Notes: a model not told the origin generated them from the sequence alone. A stretch of 64,000 nt of DNA from Actinernus sp. WN-2022 (GCA_030867875.1 JAOWCC010001501.1:17265524-17329523); one strand, 5' to 3'; positions 18,165 to 29,472 are shown, counted from the stretch's first letter. Made by a program: numbers and translations.

Positions 18165-20716
18165 TTTTTTTTATTATTATTTACTTACTTCGGCCATAAT
18201 AGAAGATACAAAATAGAATAAAGTAAAATATACAACAAACAAAACATAGAGGCCAGGAGAACCAACACAGCGTTAGCCAATTACGTTGGTTTCCTATGAA
18301 AAATAAAATTACAATAAATGATCTAATTACAATACCTATTTCAACCTAAAAGCAGCATTTGAGAGGTGCGGTTAACTGTCTTGCCTGGTGACATTTCAGA
18401 CATACAGACTTCCAAGACCTAGGGTTCTCGATGTCAAATACAGAAGTGATGGCAGACACGTAATATTTAAATAGTAATGATCTAAACTTAGGTAAAGAGA
18501 TATCTGATTTACGCAGTTCGTGTGGAAGTGTATTCCAAGTTCGGGAAGCTCTTATAAAATAACTATTTTGGTAACACAGGGTCTTGACATTAGGAATCTG
18601 ATAAGTAATAAGATTAAGTGAGTTATCCATCGAACGTAAAGAGATGCTTAATTTCACCCTGTTTACAAGCTTTGGCAAAACATCTGGAGCTAAGGTTACT
18701 AAACCGTGTTTTGCCCTATACAAGAAGATGAGGTCAAGGTATTCATACCAGTAACATAAAGGTAAAAGCTTTAGAGTTAAGAGTCTAGATTTGTAGGAGA
18801 TGTCTGTTTGGAAGGGCAATAGGAGAATAAACTTAGTAGCCCTCCTTTGTGTTCTTTCTATATCCTGCATCAGATCGACAGTTTGTGGGCTCCATACTTG
18901 GGAGGCATAGGCAAGGTTCGACCTAACCAGGGACAAGTACAGACATCGACGGGCGCTAGTACTTCGGACTTTGACGGCAGAGCGTCTGAGTAGGCCAAGC
19001 AACTGGTTCGCCTTGGTGATCTGTTGACGAATGTGAATGGACCATGTAAGGTCGGTACCAACGGTCACGCCTAGGTCGTTTTCGCTAGGAACGTGGTCCA
19101 AAACTTGACCATCAATGGTATAGTTAGCCAATAGGGGACTGCGTTTCCTGGTAATGGTTAAAACTTTACATTTTTTCGCATTGAACCTCAGCCGCCAAGA
19201 GCGTGCCCAGGTCGCCAAATTAAATACCTCACCCTGAAGAATGGAGATGTCTGCTGCAGATTCCACTACCGAGAAGCATTTAGTGTCGTCAGCAAACATT
19301 GTCACCTCGACGGAGGACGAGATGATCGATAATGGGAGGTCGTTGACATAGATCAAGAACAGAAGGGGTCCCAGAATAGCCCCTTGGGGAACACCGGAAG
19401 TGACTGGAAGCGTGTTCGACATGGCGCCATGAACTGTTACACGCTGCTGGCGACCAGAGAGGTAGTTCTTGAACCAGTCTAGCACTCCACCTGTGATACC
19501 AAATCGGCTAAGTTTGCGCAAGAGTAGTTTGTGGTCAACTGTGTCAAAGGCTTTAGAGATGTCGAAGTAAAGGACGTCGGTTTGTTTGCCCAAGTCCAGG
19601 TTTTCACCAATGCGATGAAGGACTGTCAGTAGCTGAGCGGTACAGGATTTGCCTTTAAGGAAGCCGTACTGAGCTTCAGAGATCATATTTTGAAGGTGGT
19701 CTATCAGACGATTGTAAATACAACGCTCCAGTACTTTAGCGACTATGCACATCAAGGAAATGGGTCTGTAGTTTTCTACATAACTCTTATTTCCTTTCTT
19801 GTGGAGAGGGGTGATGTTGGCAAGTTTCCATTCAGTAGGGAGGGTTCCAAGCTTGAGTGACTTGTTAAACAGGTGAGTGAGGGAGTGTGAAATACTTGAC
19901 GCGCATTCCTTTAGTAGGCGGGCAGGTATGTTATCAGGTCCCATAGCTTTGTTTGGATTTAAAGACTTTAACACTTTAGATACTTCACTGGGTAGTAAGA
20001 TTATCTCCGAGACAGTCACATTAGTTATAGGTGAGTCAGGCGTCCATTCGTCATCGGTAGTTTTGGAATACATGGAGTTGAAATAGCGATTGAAAAGACA
20101 GGCTACATTTTTGGGAGTACTGGCACCGACACGAGCTGAATCTGCGTTGGTGGAAGCTATCGTGACTTCTTGAGGGACGCTACTAGACTTCGTTGATGTC
20201 TTGAAGAACGACCAGAATCGCTTAGGATTAGATTGCAGGGTAGAGCTCAACGAACCCAAAAATTGGTCCCTGCTGGCTTTTATTAGTTTCTTTGCACATG
20301 AACGCAGATGTCTGTATTTTTCGCGTAAAGCATCAGAATTCATATCCTGAAGCTTCCGACGCAGGGTTTCTTTCTGCTTAAGTAGATGTAAAATACTGCT
20401 ATTTAACCAGGGTAAGGTATGACGCCCCTTTATGGTATTGATAGGGATAAAATCATTGGCTGCGGCAAGGAAGCTATCTCCCCATGAATTCCAATCATCG
20501 TTGATATCAGATGGAGAATCTGAAATCATCCAGTCAAGATCAAGCGACTCAATAGCACGATTCATTCCCTCAAAGTCTCCTCGCCTATAGTCGAAGACAG
20601 TTCTCCTAATTTTATGACTTTCTTTGAGCCGTGTTGTAAAGTCAAACAGAATGCCTCTGTGGTCAGAGAACAAGTTTAGTTCTTGAAGGTCGACTACCTC
20701 AATATTGTTAACCTGT
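18165..20716 (-). mobile_element. CR1/L2-type LINE (LINE-B), 5'-truncated, nested
   Basis: Flanked by the 5-bp direct repeat GTCTA (18160-18164 and 20717-20721). The 3' end on the minus strand is AAATAATAATAAAAAAAA, and the 5' end falls inside the endonuclease C-terminus, the common outcome of incomplete target-primed reverse transcription. It sits inside the RT C-terminal region of LINE-A, so it is the younger insertion. The 3' UTR covers 18165-18345. Confidence 0.9.
18346..20715 (-). CDS. LINE-B reverse transcriptase ORF (partial)
   Basis: About 790 uninterrupted codons. It begins with the last strand of an APE-type endonuclease (LFSDHRGILFDF) and continues into a reverse transcriptase. 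Motifs: ENYRPISLMCIVAKVLE, VLYFDISKAFDTVDH (first Asp), SGVPQGAILGPLLFLIYVND, and the catalytic FADDTK. A thumb and conserved tail follow (SRTWNTLPHELR), ending CLKCHQARQLTAPLKCCF; the Cys/His pattern there may be a small zinc motif. No stop or frameshift over 2.3 kb points to recent insertion. The endonuclease is missing, so this copy cannot retrotranspose by itself. Confidence 0.92.
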   Translation of the reverse strand, partial: QVNNIEVVDLQELNLFSDHRGILFDFTTRLKESHKIRRTVFDYRRGDFEGMNRAIESLDLDWMISDSPSDINDDWNSWGDSFLAAANDFIPINTIKGRHTLPWLNSSILHLLKQKETLRRKLQDMNSDALREKYRHLRSCAKKLIKASRDQFLGSLSSTLQSNPKRFWSFFKTSTKSSSVPQEVTIASTNADSARVGASTPKNVACLFNRYFNSMYSKTTDDEWTPDSPITNVTVSEIILLPSEVSKVLKSLNPNKAMGPDNIPARLLKECASSISHSLTHLFNKSLKLGTLPTEWKLANITPLHKKGNKSYVENYRPISLMCIVAKVLERCIYNRLIDHLQNMISEAQYGFLKGKSCTAQLLTVLHRIGENLDLGKQTDVLYFDISKAFDTVDHKLLLRKLSRFGITGGVLDWFKNYLSGRQQRVTVHGAMSNTLPVTSGVPQGAILGPLLFLIYVNDLPLSIISSSVEVTMFADDTKCFSVVESAADISILQGEVFNLATWARSWRLRFNAKKCKVLTITRKRSPLLANYTIDGQVLDHVPSENDLGVTVGTDLTWSIHIRQQITKANQLLGLLRRSAVKVRSTSARRCLYLSLVRSNLAYASQVWSPQTVDLMQDIERTQRRATKFILLLPFQTDISYKSRLLTLKLLPLCYWYEYLDLIFLYRAKHGLVTLAPDVLPKLVNRVKLSISLRSMDNSLNLITYQIPNVKTLCYQNSYFIRASRTWNTLPHELRKSDISLPKFRSLLFKYYVSAITSVFDIENPRSWKSVCLKCHQARQLTAPLKCCF

Positions 20717-23700
20717 GTCTACGGAAGGCATATCTCGCGTAAGGCCGTATATTAGCCTAGCAGCTCTACAATGTAGCGATTCTAAGGCGCGGAAGCCATC
20801 CTTATTGGTGAAACTACCCCATATCGGCAACGCATATATTACGGAAGGTAAAATTATCTTAGAATACAAATCCAAAAGCGTATAGCGCGGTAGAAACCGG
20901 CTGCGTTTTAACAAATTTAACTTATTGGCAAATCCTTTCTTGACCTCCAGTATATGACGGGTCCATGTAAGTTTGTTATCGATGGTGACACCTAGCAGCC
21001 TTGAGTGGGTCACCCATTTTATATTGTGGTTCCCAAGAGACACGGCGTTAATCGGGCCAATGAAGCTGCCTCGATGTAAGATCATAGCCTCGCACTTTTT
21101 GGGATGAGGTATGAGGTAATTTTTCGAACTCCAATCCACGAGTTCCTTTAGCGCCTTGTTAAGCATATTAGTGACGGAGTCCACCGACTCGCCTACACAA
21201 TAGATTGTCGTATCGTCTGCATACATATAAAGAGATCCAGAGACCACTGCCTTAGGTAAGTCACTTGTGTAGAGAGTGAAGAGTGTCGGCCCCAGCACAG
21301 ACCCTTGAGGAATTCCATACGTTACGTTGGCGTACTCGGACGATTCTCCGTTAATAACCGTGAACTGTTTTCTCTCACTAAGATAACCTCTTAGCCAATC
21401 AAGTAGATTTTCCTTAATGCCAAAATTATGCTCAAGCTTTTGAATTAGGACTTTGTGAGAGATGCTGTCAAAGGCTTTTTGAAAGTCAATAAAGGCCACA
21501 CCCACGACAAGTTTGGAGTCGATAGCTCGTCTCCACGTCTCCGTAAGATGCACCAATGGTAAGTCGGTAGAGTGTCCCTTGCGATAAGCCCACTGATAGT
21601 CTGTTACAAGATGGTTTTGCGTGAAAGTATGATCTACGATTGTATCGGTGATGCATGACTCTAGAATTTTACTCGGTACACTTAGCATAGACAGAGGTCG
21701 GTAGTTCCCCCTGTCCGATTCATCGCCTTTCTTGAATACGGGATTTAATCTGGCTACCTTCCAGTCGCTGTAAACTCTGGCATCTCTTAGGCTACGTAAA
21801 TATAAGTTAGTCAATGGAGCGGCAAGAGACAACCCAGCCGCTTTTAGTAGCCTGGGCGAAATACCATCAGGGCCCGTCGCTTTATTTGATTTCAGTTCAA
21901 TAAGTTTCTTCTCGACCTCCCTATATGATAATCGCGCATCGTATATGCAAGGGATTGGCTTTTCTTTTACATGTCTGGGTACCTGTTGTGGCTCGATGGT
22001 GTCTGCCAATTTCTCTCCAATAGTAGAAAAGAAACTGTTCATTAGGTTAGCCTTCTCTTTATCTTCAACTGCAAGGCTTTCATTATCGCGTTTTAGTGGT
22101 CCGATTACTTTTCGGACTTTGGGATTTGTGGCTCTGGACAGTAGATTCCAATAGGCAGCTGTGGTCTTTACTTCATCAAGTTTCTCCTTGAAATAAGCTG
22201 CTTTAGCGTTCCTGATGTCTGATATGATTTCATTTCTCAGTTTTTTGTAATCTGCCCACTTCTCAGCATCCTTTGTTTCGATGGCTTTCTTGAACGTTTT
22301 GTATCTTCGATTCATTTTGAGCTTTATTGTGTTATTGATCCATGGCGACGACACGCTACGCACTTTTACGTCCTTATAAGGAGCGTGGAGATCACATACG
22401 CTTTTAAACAGTTGTTCCCAGGCCCAAAGGGCGTCATCATTGTCCTCAAATACGGTGGAAACGTGAAATGGTGTTCGCTCAATATCAGACTTAAAATCTT
22501 TCTCGTTAAAGTGCTTAAAATTTCTAATTCGTATAACTTTAGGTGGGGGTCTTTTACTATTCAGCTTGAGGGTTGCATAGATTAGGTTGTGATCCGATAT
22601 GCCAAGCGGTAATACTCCAGTTTTGCGAACTGAGTTTACATTGGTTGTCACGATCAGATCAATTAGGGTCTTTGTTGATACTGTGATACGGGTCGGTTCT
22701 TTGACAACGTTCTGCATACTAAATAAGTCAAATAGGTTCAGTAGATTTTTCGTTTTCGATTGTATATCCATGTGCTCTATGCCGTCTTCATTTGCATCTA
22801 ATAGATCACAATTATAATCGCCTAAAAGGAATATACTGTTTGACTTCATCCAGGCCTTCTCAAGTGTGTTATGTAGATTGCTGAAAAAATTCGTCGATTG
22901 TTTCTCTGATCTATACACAACTGAGAATAGCGTGTTTTGTGTTGGAAGTTTTATCTGAATCCAAATGGCCTCAAGCTCTTCGTTGGCAAGATCCTTTCGG
23001 TGTGTGACTTTGAGATGTTCAGAGTAATATATAATACACCCTCCTCCTTTGCATTTGGATCTGTCCAGGCGGATGAATTTCAGGCCATCAATATGTATAT
23101 CCTGATCTCTATCAGACTTGTTCAGATGAGTCTCCGTAATCGCAAAGATATCAAATTTACAGATACTCTGAAGTACGCGCAGTTCTTCAACCTTATTGCG
23201 GAGGCTACAAATATTCAAGTGTGCGACTTTTAAGTCTTTCGGCGAAGTGTTGAGTTCACGGACCGTATCATGCAGATAGTCGCCGTTAGTGAGTTCATCT
23301 AGTTGAGATACATTGTGTGATGGATCCGTTCCCGCTATAGACAAAAACGATTCATCAGACACAGAACCAAACGGTAGCGTCGACAGAAAATCAGTGTCCA
23401 TTATAGTCTCCCGTAAACATGAAGGGCAGCTCCAGATCTTTGAGTTATTTCTCTGAGTTATCATAAAGTCCTTGGGCGTTACGTTCCCACACTTAATGTG
23501 ATAAGCGACACCGCACACGCTACACACAAGTGACCGATGGTTTCGTGCAATAGTCCTTGAGCACTCAGGACAGCTCTGTTTCTTCAGGCCGATTATAGGT
23601 CCAGGATTCTTAGAGATATCTCCACTGATAAGCAGAAGAGTGATTTGAAAAGTAGAGACCGAATTTGGATATCGGCTTACCCTTGAGTTTAAGTAGCCTT

Positions 23701-23917
23701 TGACTTTATAAGCTGCAGAACCGGAATGGGGACTGCTATTCCACAATGGGGCTAAAACTGAAGGCGGTAACTCATCCCTGTCAAATCCATATGTCTCAAT
23801 CTCCAGCTCGGCCCAAGCATTGGCACTAAACCTCTTGTAGGAATGTAATCTTGCAGCATTGTTAATAATGCCAAAAAGAAGAAGGGCAGTTAATATGCGA
23901 GAGCTTCGAGAACCCAT
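20717..23917 (-). pseudogene. LINE-A ORF, N-terminal part with 2A-like motif
   Basis: ATG 23917-23915; open for about 1065 codons until LINE-B. In order: a hydrophobic signal-like N-terminus (ILTALLLFGIINNAARL); a 2A-like GDISKNPGP at residues 99-107; a PHD-like zinc finger at residues 116-167 (CPEC, CSVC, HIKC, CPSC); APE endonuclease from about 232 (KVAHLNICSLRNKVEELR, AITETHL, LLGDYNCDLL, SDHNLIYATL); and reverse transcriptase with AFIDFQKAFDSISH, YGIPQGSVLGPTLFTLYTSD and the catalytic YADDT. The layout matches CR1/L2-like LINEs, whose first ORF is fused here. Only the nested insertion breaks it. Confidence 0.92.
23597..23634 (-). other. 2A-like peptide motif in LINE-A
   Basis: Codes LLLISGDISKNPGP. 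The 2A consensus is D-(V/I)-E-x-N-P-G-P; here Glu is Ser. Such motifs after a hydrophobic run are known in APE-type LINEs of invertebrates, where some cause ribosome skipping and others act as signal sequences. If active it would release a peptide of about 106 residues from the nuclease-RT protein. Confidence 0.7.
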
Positions 23918-24183
23918 TGAAGTGAAGATGACAGTTAGGTTTGAATTCTTTTGTAGCGTAAGTTCAAACGTTGTAATTTACAGCACGCGCTGCGAGAACG
24001 GTTATGTTCGGGCTCGAGCAACTTTCATGCTCTTCGAAATTGATATATGTATGAGAAATATACAAACCAAAAATTACCGTTGATATGATGAAGTGAAAAA
24101 CTTAAAACAAAATTAAAATAATGAACCTAATTAGATGAAAGTTGACTCTAAATAATGGTTTAAAATGTAGAAGGAAACTGACT

Positions 24184-25253
24184 GATGTGACGAGAGTAAG
24201 AATTCATTACGCATATCAGTTAGGTCAGCCTCCATGTTACAAATCAAGGTCATTAAATCAGCGAGAGAGTTCTTATTGCGGGCTAACAATCCTCGTGAAG
24301 AATCTAAATAATTCCGTCTCTTCCGGTTTGAATTTGACTCATGTGTATGTTGCTTTTGGAGTTTCAAGGATATGTTGATCCAAAACTACAGGCTCTTGGG
24401 GTTTTTCATTGACTTGTGAACTTGCAGGCTCTGTAACTTGTTTTGTTTTCTTAGTATAACATAAAGTGTTGAACATGTTCTCAAGCATGTATGTCGCGCG
24501 TGACCTCTGTTTCTTCATTCATTAAGTTCTCTACTTTCATCTGTAATCTGGGAAACTCAATCTTTGCCCATGCCTTGGCACATAACTATTCCTGTTGTTC
24601 AGTATAGACGTGGATGGTTATAAGTAAAATCCTTCGACAGCTTGTACCGTTTCCGCTAGGTCAATATCCTCGCTGGAACGAAATAACTTGAACTCAATAC
24701 TCTCTGACTGTGTCTCTGCCTCATTTAAGTGGTCGATCCAACTTACGGTAAATTTAAAGTCTCTGACAGTTTTTAAGAGACTCATAATATTGGTCTTGAA
24801 GTGCCTTCTCCCAAAATAAGATGTTCTCCTCGGATGTTTTAAATGCAGCACAGCGAGCCGGTGGCTTATAGATTCCAATATCTATTTCTTCGAATTTTAG
24901 CTTTCCGGATCCTGACCCCTTCACTGGCTTCAGGTCGTCGTACGTGTCGTATATAAAATCACTGGCCATCTGGGTAAAAAAACGCGGTCCTTATGCTCCG
25001 ACAGTAGCGCCAGTTGAAATATTCTGAGCCTGTTGGAAGCCTTTCGCACGAGTGAAGTTAAATAAAACATTAAACTGCTTACATTTGAGAGATGGTACTC
25101 CAAATTAGAGAGAAAGTTCCTTGCGGGTCCTCCACCATCTTGATTTACTGTATTAAATTATGTAAATAAATTAACCTGGCGATTGTTGCGTGACCAGCAC
25201 AGTGCAATCTGATTGGTGTGAACTTGAACTTTAACGCATGCGCAGAAATTTTG
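24184..25253 (-). repeat. Right copy of 1-kb gene-start duplication
   Basis: Same content as 16697-17736. On the minus strand the CCAAT region lies at 25190-25217. The first exon is damaged: the ATGGCGGACGACGG start is replaced by a sequence with small deletions near 25130. The coding-like part MASDFIYDTYDDLKPVKG (about 24969) continues to EKALQDQYYESLK, where a one-base change separates it from the next frame (LLKTVRDFKFTVSWIDHL) that runs to 24618. MKVENLMNEETE-like sequence near 24540 and a coil segment follow. The family is not recognised. Small frameshifts in both copies suggest that both are non-functional. Confidence 0.65.
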
Positions 25254-25296
25254 TTGCACGAAACAAAACAAAAACAAATAACGGCTTGCATTTTAA

Positions 25297-25423
25297 ATAC
25301 GAAGTCCAAGGACTACGGCAAAGCTGACACAACGTAGGCTGGTTTGGCCAGCCGAAATATTGTAATATTCGATATAAAATCCTACGTTGTGTCAGCTTTG
25401 CCGTAGTCCTTGGACTTCGTATT
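25297..25423. mobile_element. 127-bp hairpin MITE
   Basis: Arms of about 44 bp (AATACGAAGTCCAAGGACTA onward) are near-perfect reverse complements, with a loop that itself contains GGCTGG...CCAGCC. No coding capacity. Confidence 0.85.
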
Positions 25424-25773
25424 CATTTTCATTTGGCTGATTAGATCTGACTTAGATCCAACGTAGCAACCAGCAGGATTTGCATTTTATTTTAAGACTC
25501 GGTAGTAATTATAGAGATTTCAAAAATTTGTCATTCCTTCAGTTTTAAAGATATGAATCTAAAACGTGGGCTTTTTACTAATTTTGGCTTGCTCTTTCCA
25601 TTTCTGGCATCCATGTTGTTTTAGCGCCAATTTTTGTTTGTTTGACAGGCTAAAAAGGTCACGTGACCAGGTCCTGCAAAGGCCTATTTACTCGTTTTGT
25701 TTTTCCAACGTCGAACTTTTTCGCCGTTAACCAATCAGATAGCACCTTCTTTGGAAGTTCTTTTCGCCACCGT

Positions 25774-25895
25774 ACCAATCAGATTGCACTGTGCTGGTCA
25801 CGTGAACAGTGGACAACATTTCCTGGTTTTTCAAGATGGCGGCGAGTGGGAGTTTTGACTTAGCAAAACCTTTAATATCAGCTGTTTTTTTTGTG
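25774..25895 (+). promoter_or_regulatory. CCAAT/E-box region before a short ATGGCGGCG frame
   Basis: The 28 bp at 25774-25801 (ACCAATCAGATTGCACTGTG onward) are the exact reverse complement of 25190-25217, the upstream box of the duplicated gene. A second ACCAATCAGATAGCACC lies at about 25729, and TCACGTG at 25799. Downstream, AAGATGGCGGCGAGTGG (ATG at about 25835) opens a frame of about 20 codons. It looks like a divergent promoter and first exon, but no donor or second exon was identified. Confidence 0.35.
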
Positions 25896-26269
25896 TAAAC
25901 CAAAGGTCCCTTCAAGTGCAATACCAAGATTTTTGTCTTTTCTAAAGCTGAGAGGTGTTTCACGGGCTTTGGACGGGAATTTATCACATATTATGCGACA
26001 TGCTTTAAGATACACTCGTGACAGTCGGCTATAAAGACAGTAGCTTGTAAATGTAAATTATCTGAACATGATAACCTTTATACCAATTGACTGTCGTTGT
26101 GTTATTTATTGTTATTAACCTCTCGAAAGCATAGTAGAAATGACCCGATCTCTCAGTTCTCTGACTGACAGGGGCCTTTTAAAATATTATATGCACATGT
26201 ATTTAAATGTTTATAAATTCGGGAACGAAAATCTAGCATGCAGTAAGTCAGTATAAACTGAGTAAGTAA

Positions 26270-26709
26270 TGCACCTATCAATGTCAACCCCCAGGGGGGT
26301 GGGGGGGGGGGGGGGGGTAGCCGGGCAGATGTGGGCCATTTGACCGTTCTTGGTGTCCCTGGGGAATTTGAACAGGAGCCTGGACCCCAGGGTGGGGACA
26401 TTTGACTTTTGAAAGAGAGGGACTGGTACTAAATATTGTCGGCCATTTTGGATTCGTCTAAAAGGTAGGTCACATTAAAAATATAAATTAATTTAATACT
26501 TCAACGCTTCATTCCTATTTACTATAGATCATTCCAAATACTTCTTGAATTTGTGTAAATCAATTTCATACAAGGGTGGGGGATTTGATCCGTTTTGACT
26601 CAGAATTTAGTCCCCAGGGTGGGGATTTTGACCAACAATTCTCCCAAAAAGTCAAATGCCCCACATCTGCCCGGCCTCCCCCCCCTGGGGGTTGACATTG
26701 ATAGGTGCA
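26270..26709. mobile_element. Harbinger-like MITE, family 3
   Basis: Ends TGCACCTATCAATGTCAACC and its complement, flanked by TAA on both sides (26267-26269, 26710-26712). G and C tracts lie inside the ends, and 'ggggacatttgac'-type words recur near each end. The CTATCAAT core of the end is shared with family 2 (14219-15011), so the two are probably mobilised by related PIF/Harbinger transposases. Confidence 0.85.
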
Positions 26710-26712
26710 TAA

Positions 26713-27395
26713 TCCGAAATGATTTTTTTTTCAAACGAACGATAAATGACTCTGATGTGGAAATCGCATATTTATCTGTGGCGTGTTATTGACACTGGTA
26801 AAACCCAATCTTTCCTTAACACAAGACCAAGGGACAGTTACCACCTAACAGTGACACATGTACAATTATTGGCTTTTTATTTTGTTCTGTTTCCCGGATC
26901 TATTTACATATGGCCTGTACCTCTTTGTATTTGATTATTATCTCTGGGTTCAGACATTCTACAGTGTATTTAATGTTTTTTATTAGAACTGACATAATGA
27001 TATTATGTATAGAGTAGTTTATTTATCATTATTGCAAGTATATAAAATAAACTAAATTTGGTCCAGAACTGAGAGAGTATACTTACATGCAAGTGGCACT
27101 CTTTCTTTCCCTTCCCCTTTCTTGGTACCATTATATATCCATGCAAGCTAGATCTTGTTTCAGTGTTTTCCATCTGAAGTGGTCCTGGCTTAAGATAACC
27201 CTAAGGTTACCTTAAGGACCTACCTTCTCATCATTGTATTTCTTATTATGCCTTATTACTCGTAAACTATACATTTCCATCATCTTATGAGAAAATAAAT
27301 GTAATTGTTGTTCCTCAGTTCTTGGCGTCAGCATCGTCACTTTCACTCGGTCACGATCAGGAGTACGAGTACTTTAAAGAATTATTTGGGAATGA
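26713..27395. other. No recognised feature
   Basis: AT-rich DNA. AAATAAATG at about 27294 could be a poly(A) signal but no gene end is linked to it. Confidence 0.5.
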
Positions 27396-28290
27396 AAATT
27401 GAGATTAAGATTGAGATCAACTTTATTTAAACACACGCAGCACCCTCACAACTAGAAGCTGATTTCCAGAAGGGGCGTGCACTACTCGTATAAATAAAAT
27501 AATGTTCTAAGCTAAAAACTAACCTAATACATGTCAATCTATGATAAATACTACTATAAATACTACTATAAACTGCTAACTACTATATTTAGATACTAAT
27601 GCATATAATTACGCTAATAGGCCGGGGGAAATCTTTGAGCGAAACTGGGCTAATGACTCAGAGGTTCTTAATTCTATAGGTAATTCATTCCATATTTTGG
27701 CTCCATTGTAACTAAGGCTCTTTTTTAGGAATTCAGTTTTAGGAAGAGGAACGGAAACTTTTTTACGCGTATTCCGCAGGTCGTAGTTGCAATTGACTGC
27801 ATACGAGTCACTGAAGATGCTAGAGAGCCGTTGAGGTACCAAATTGTTGATTATTTTGAACAAGAGTCCAGCCTTAATTTTAGCTCTCCGCTCCTCAAGT
27901 ATGATCCAACCCAATGAGCGGAGAGCTATTTCAGATTGCCCAGCTTCGTTCGGACGCTTCATAATCACCCTAGCGCACCTGTTTTGAAGTTTCTGCAGAC
28001 GCTGTGATAGTATGCTTCCCAATGTGTCCCACACCTCGCAACAATAGTCGAAGTGGGGTACGTTGCACAAGGGCATTATAAACGCATACTAGTGTATCAC
28101 GGTCTACAAATTCCCTGAGCTTTTTTATTGCCCCAATTCCCGATGAGACTTTCTTGGCTATGTCATCGATGTGTTTTTCCCATGTTAGAAATTCGTCTAT
28201 GCGTACACCGAGTATCTTGCAATCATTGACTCGTTTGACTTGCTGCGACCCCAATGATAGAAAAAAATTAGTGGACATTGCATGTTTATT
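27396..28290 (-). pseudogene. LINE 3' fragment with RT C-terminal tail
   Basis: Minus-strand remnant of a third LINE. One frame (28278 to about 28060) reads KILGVRIDEFLTWEKHIDDI and SSGIGAIKKLREFVDRDTL. After a one-base slip near 28057 the next frame continues HFDYCCEVWDTLG to NELPIELRTSESLAQFRSKI and a stop at 27609. This is the conserved thumb and tail of CR1/Jockey-group reverse transcriptases; the catalytic domain is absent. The 3' UTR ends with AATAAAGTTGATCTCAATC and an AT-rich tail at about 27396-27430. It is 5'-truncated and frameshifted, hence dead. Confidence 0.85.
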
Positions 28291-29472
28291 TGTGGCCTGC
28301 CATTATATGTTTCAGTCTCCTTCAAGATGTAGAAAATGAGCACTAGCGCAGTGACGTGGCAGCTCACGGCTAATACTAGAAAATGGTTGTCTGTAGTTTA
28401 CGACCCCAATCGAAAATATTGTATTGAGAATTTAGCCTGAATTTCAGCCGTCTCCACTGGTTTGTTATGAGAATTACAAATAGATGACTTTATTTCACAT
28501 GTAGAATGACATTACATGTACCTAACTATTCACAATGAACAGCAACATTATGTGGAATTTGTTGTTCTTAAAAAATTGCTTGATTTCTTGTAGTCGTACT
28601 GCACCTGATATAATTACAATTCATCAAATTTCAGTGACTCAATGTCGTGCAGACTACTCAAATAACCATTGCACTTCAATCAACAACACCCATACCAAGT
28701 TTTATTTATAATTCTAACGACCCTCAAGGAACAATAATATTGAAAAGAAAGTAATATTAAACTACAGAATTGAAGGAAATTGTGGCTGAAATGTACGTGC
28801 ACAGCATGTATGTATGTGTGTGTATTATGGCTCTATATCCCCCCGGCAACAACAACATACATACATACATACATACATACATATTTGGATTGTGTACAAA
28901 CGTTGTACATTGATTGTTTGTTCCAAATAACGTTAGTGTTACCATAATTTAAAAATATAATTTTACAATAATTACCATAGCATAGCATAACCCTAAACCC
29001 TAACCTAATCCCCCCGGCCGGCATACGTGGGGCATTTGCACATTGACATTTGACAGACAAGAGCATCAGTAGAGAACCAATTCTCTGGCTACTCTAGCAC
29101 AAACCATGTTGACACAAAATTATGCTAGAACTCCATGCAGTACATGCTATAGATGGCCCGAGTTAAGGCCACTCAGGGCCTCTTGTTTAAACAAGCGTTG
29201 AACATAGAGTATTCTTTATAAACCAAAACGTTATTCCGTCGCAGAAGTACTCAAAACCTTTGAAAGGTTCATAGGTATAAATTATAGGTATAATTGCAAA
29301 AGGTTAGAAGCACTTTAACCCCATGGAAGGAAGCGATTACTGAAGTACTCTACAAATTACCTGGATTCTGATTGGTCAATAACTAGTGCATTAAAAGGTT
29401 ATAGAGTGCACAGTCGCATGCTCTCAGCAGATGTTTGCTCAGTAAACAAAAAAATCAGTGAAAAAAAATTGA
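28291..29472. other. No gene; (CATA)n and MITE scraps
   Basis: A (CATA)n microsatellite at 28856-28883 is preceded by CCCCCCGGCAAC. CCCCCCGGCCGGCATACGTG with GGGGCATTTGCAC at about 29009-29040 recalls the ends of the poly-G MITEs. The rest shows nothing. Confidence 0.45.

Larger units (their letters stand above)
17737..24150 (-). mobile_element. CR1/L2-type LINE (LINE-A), split by LINE-B
   Basis: A nearly complete non-LTR retrotransposon on the minus strand. The 3' end at about 17745-17784 has a hairpin (CTGCC/GGCAG) and a run of T. Its single large ORF starts at 23917 and ends at 17785, interrupted by LINE-B at 18165-20716. The 5' boundary is not visible; I place it between 23917 and the duplicated segment at 24184. 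The two ORF halves join in frame once LINE-B and one target copy are removed, so it was intact when LINE-B landed. Confidence 0.85.
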
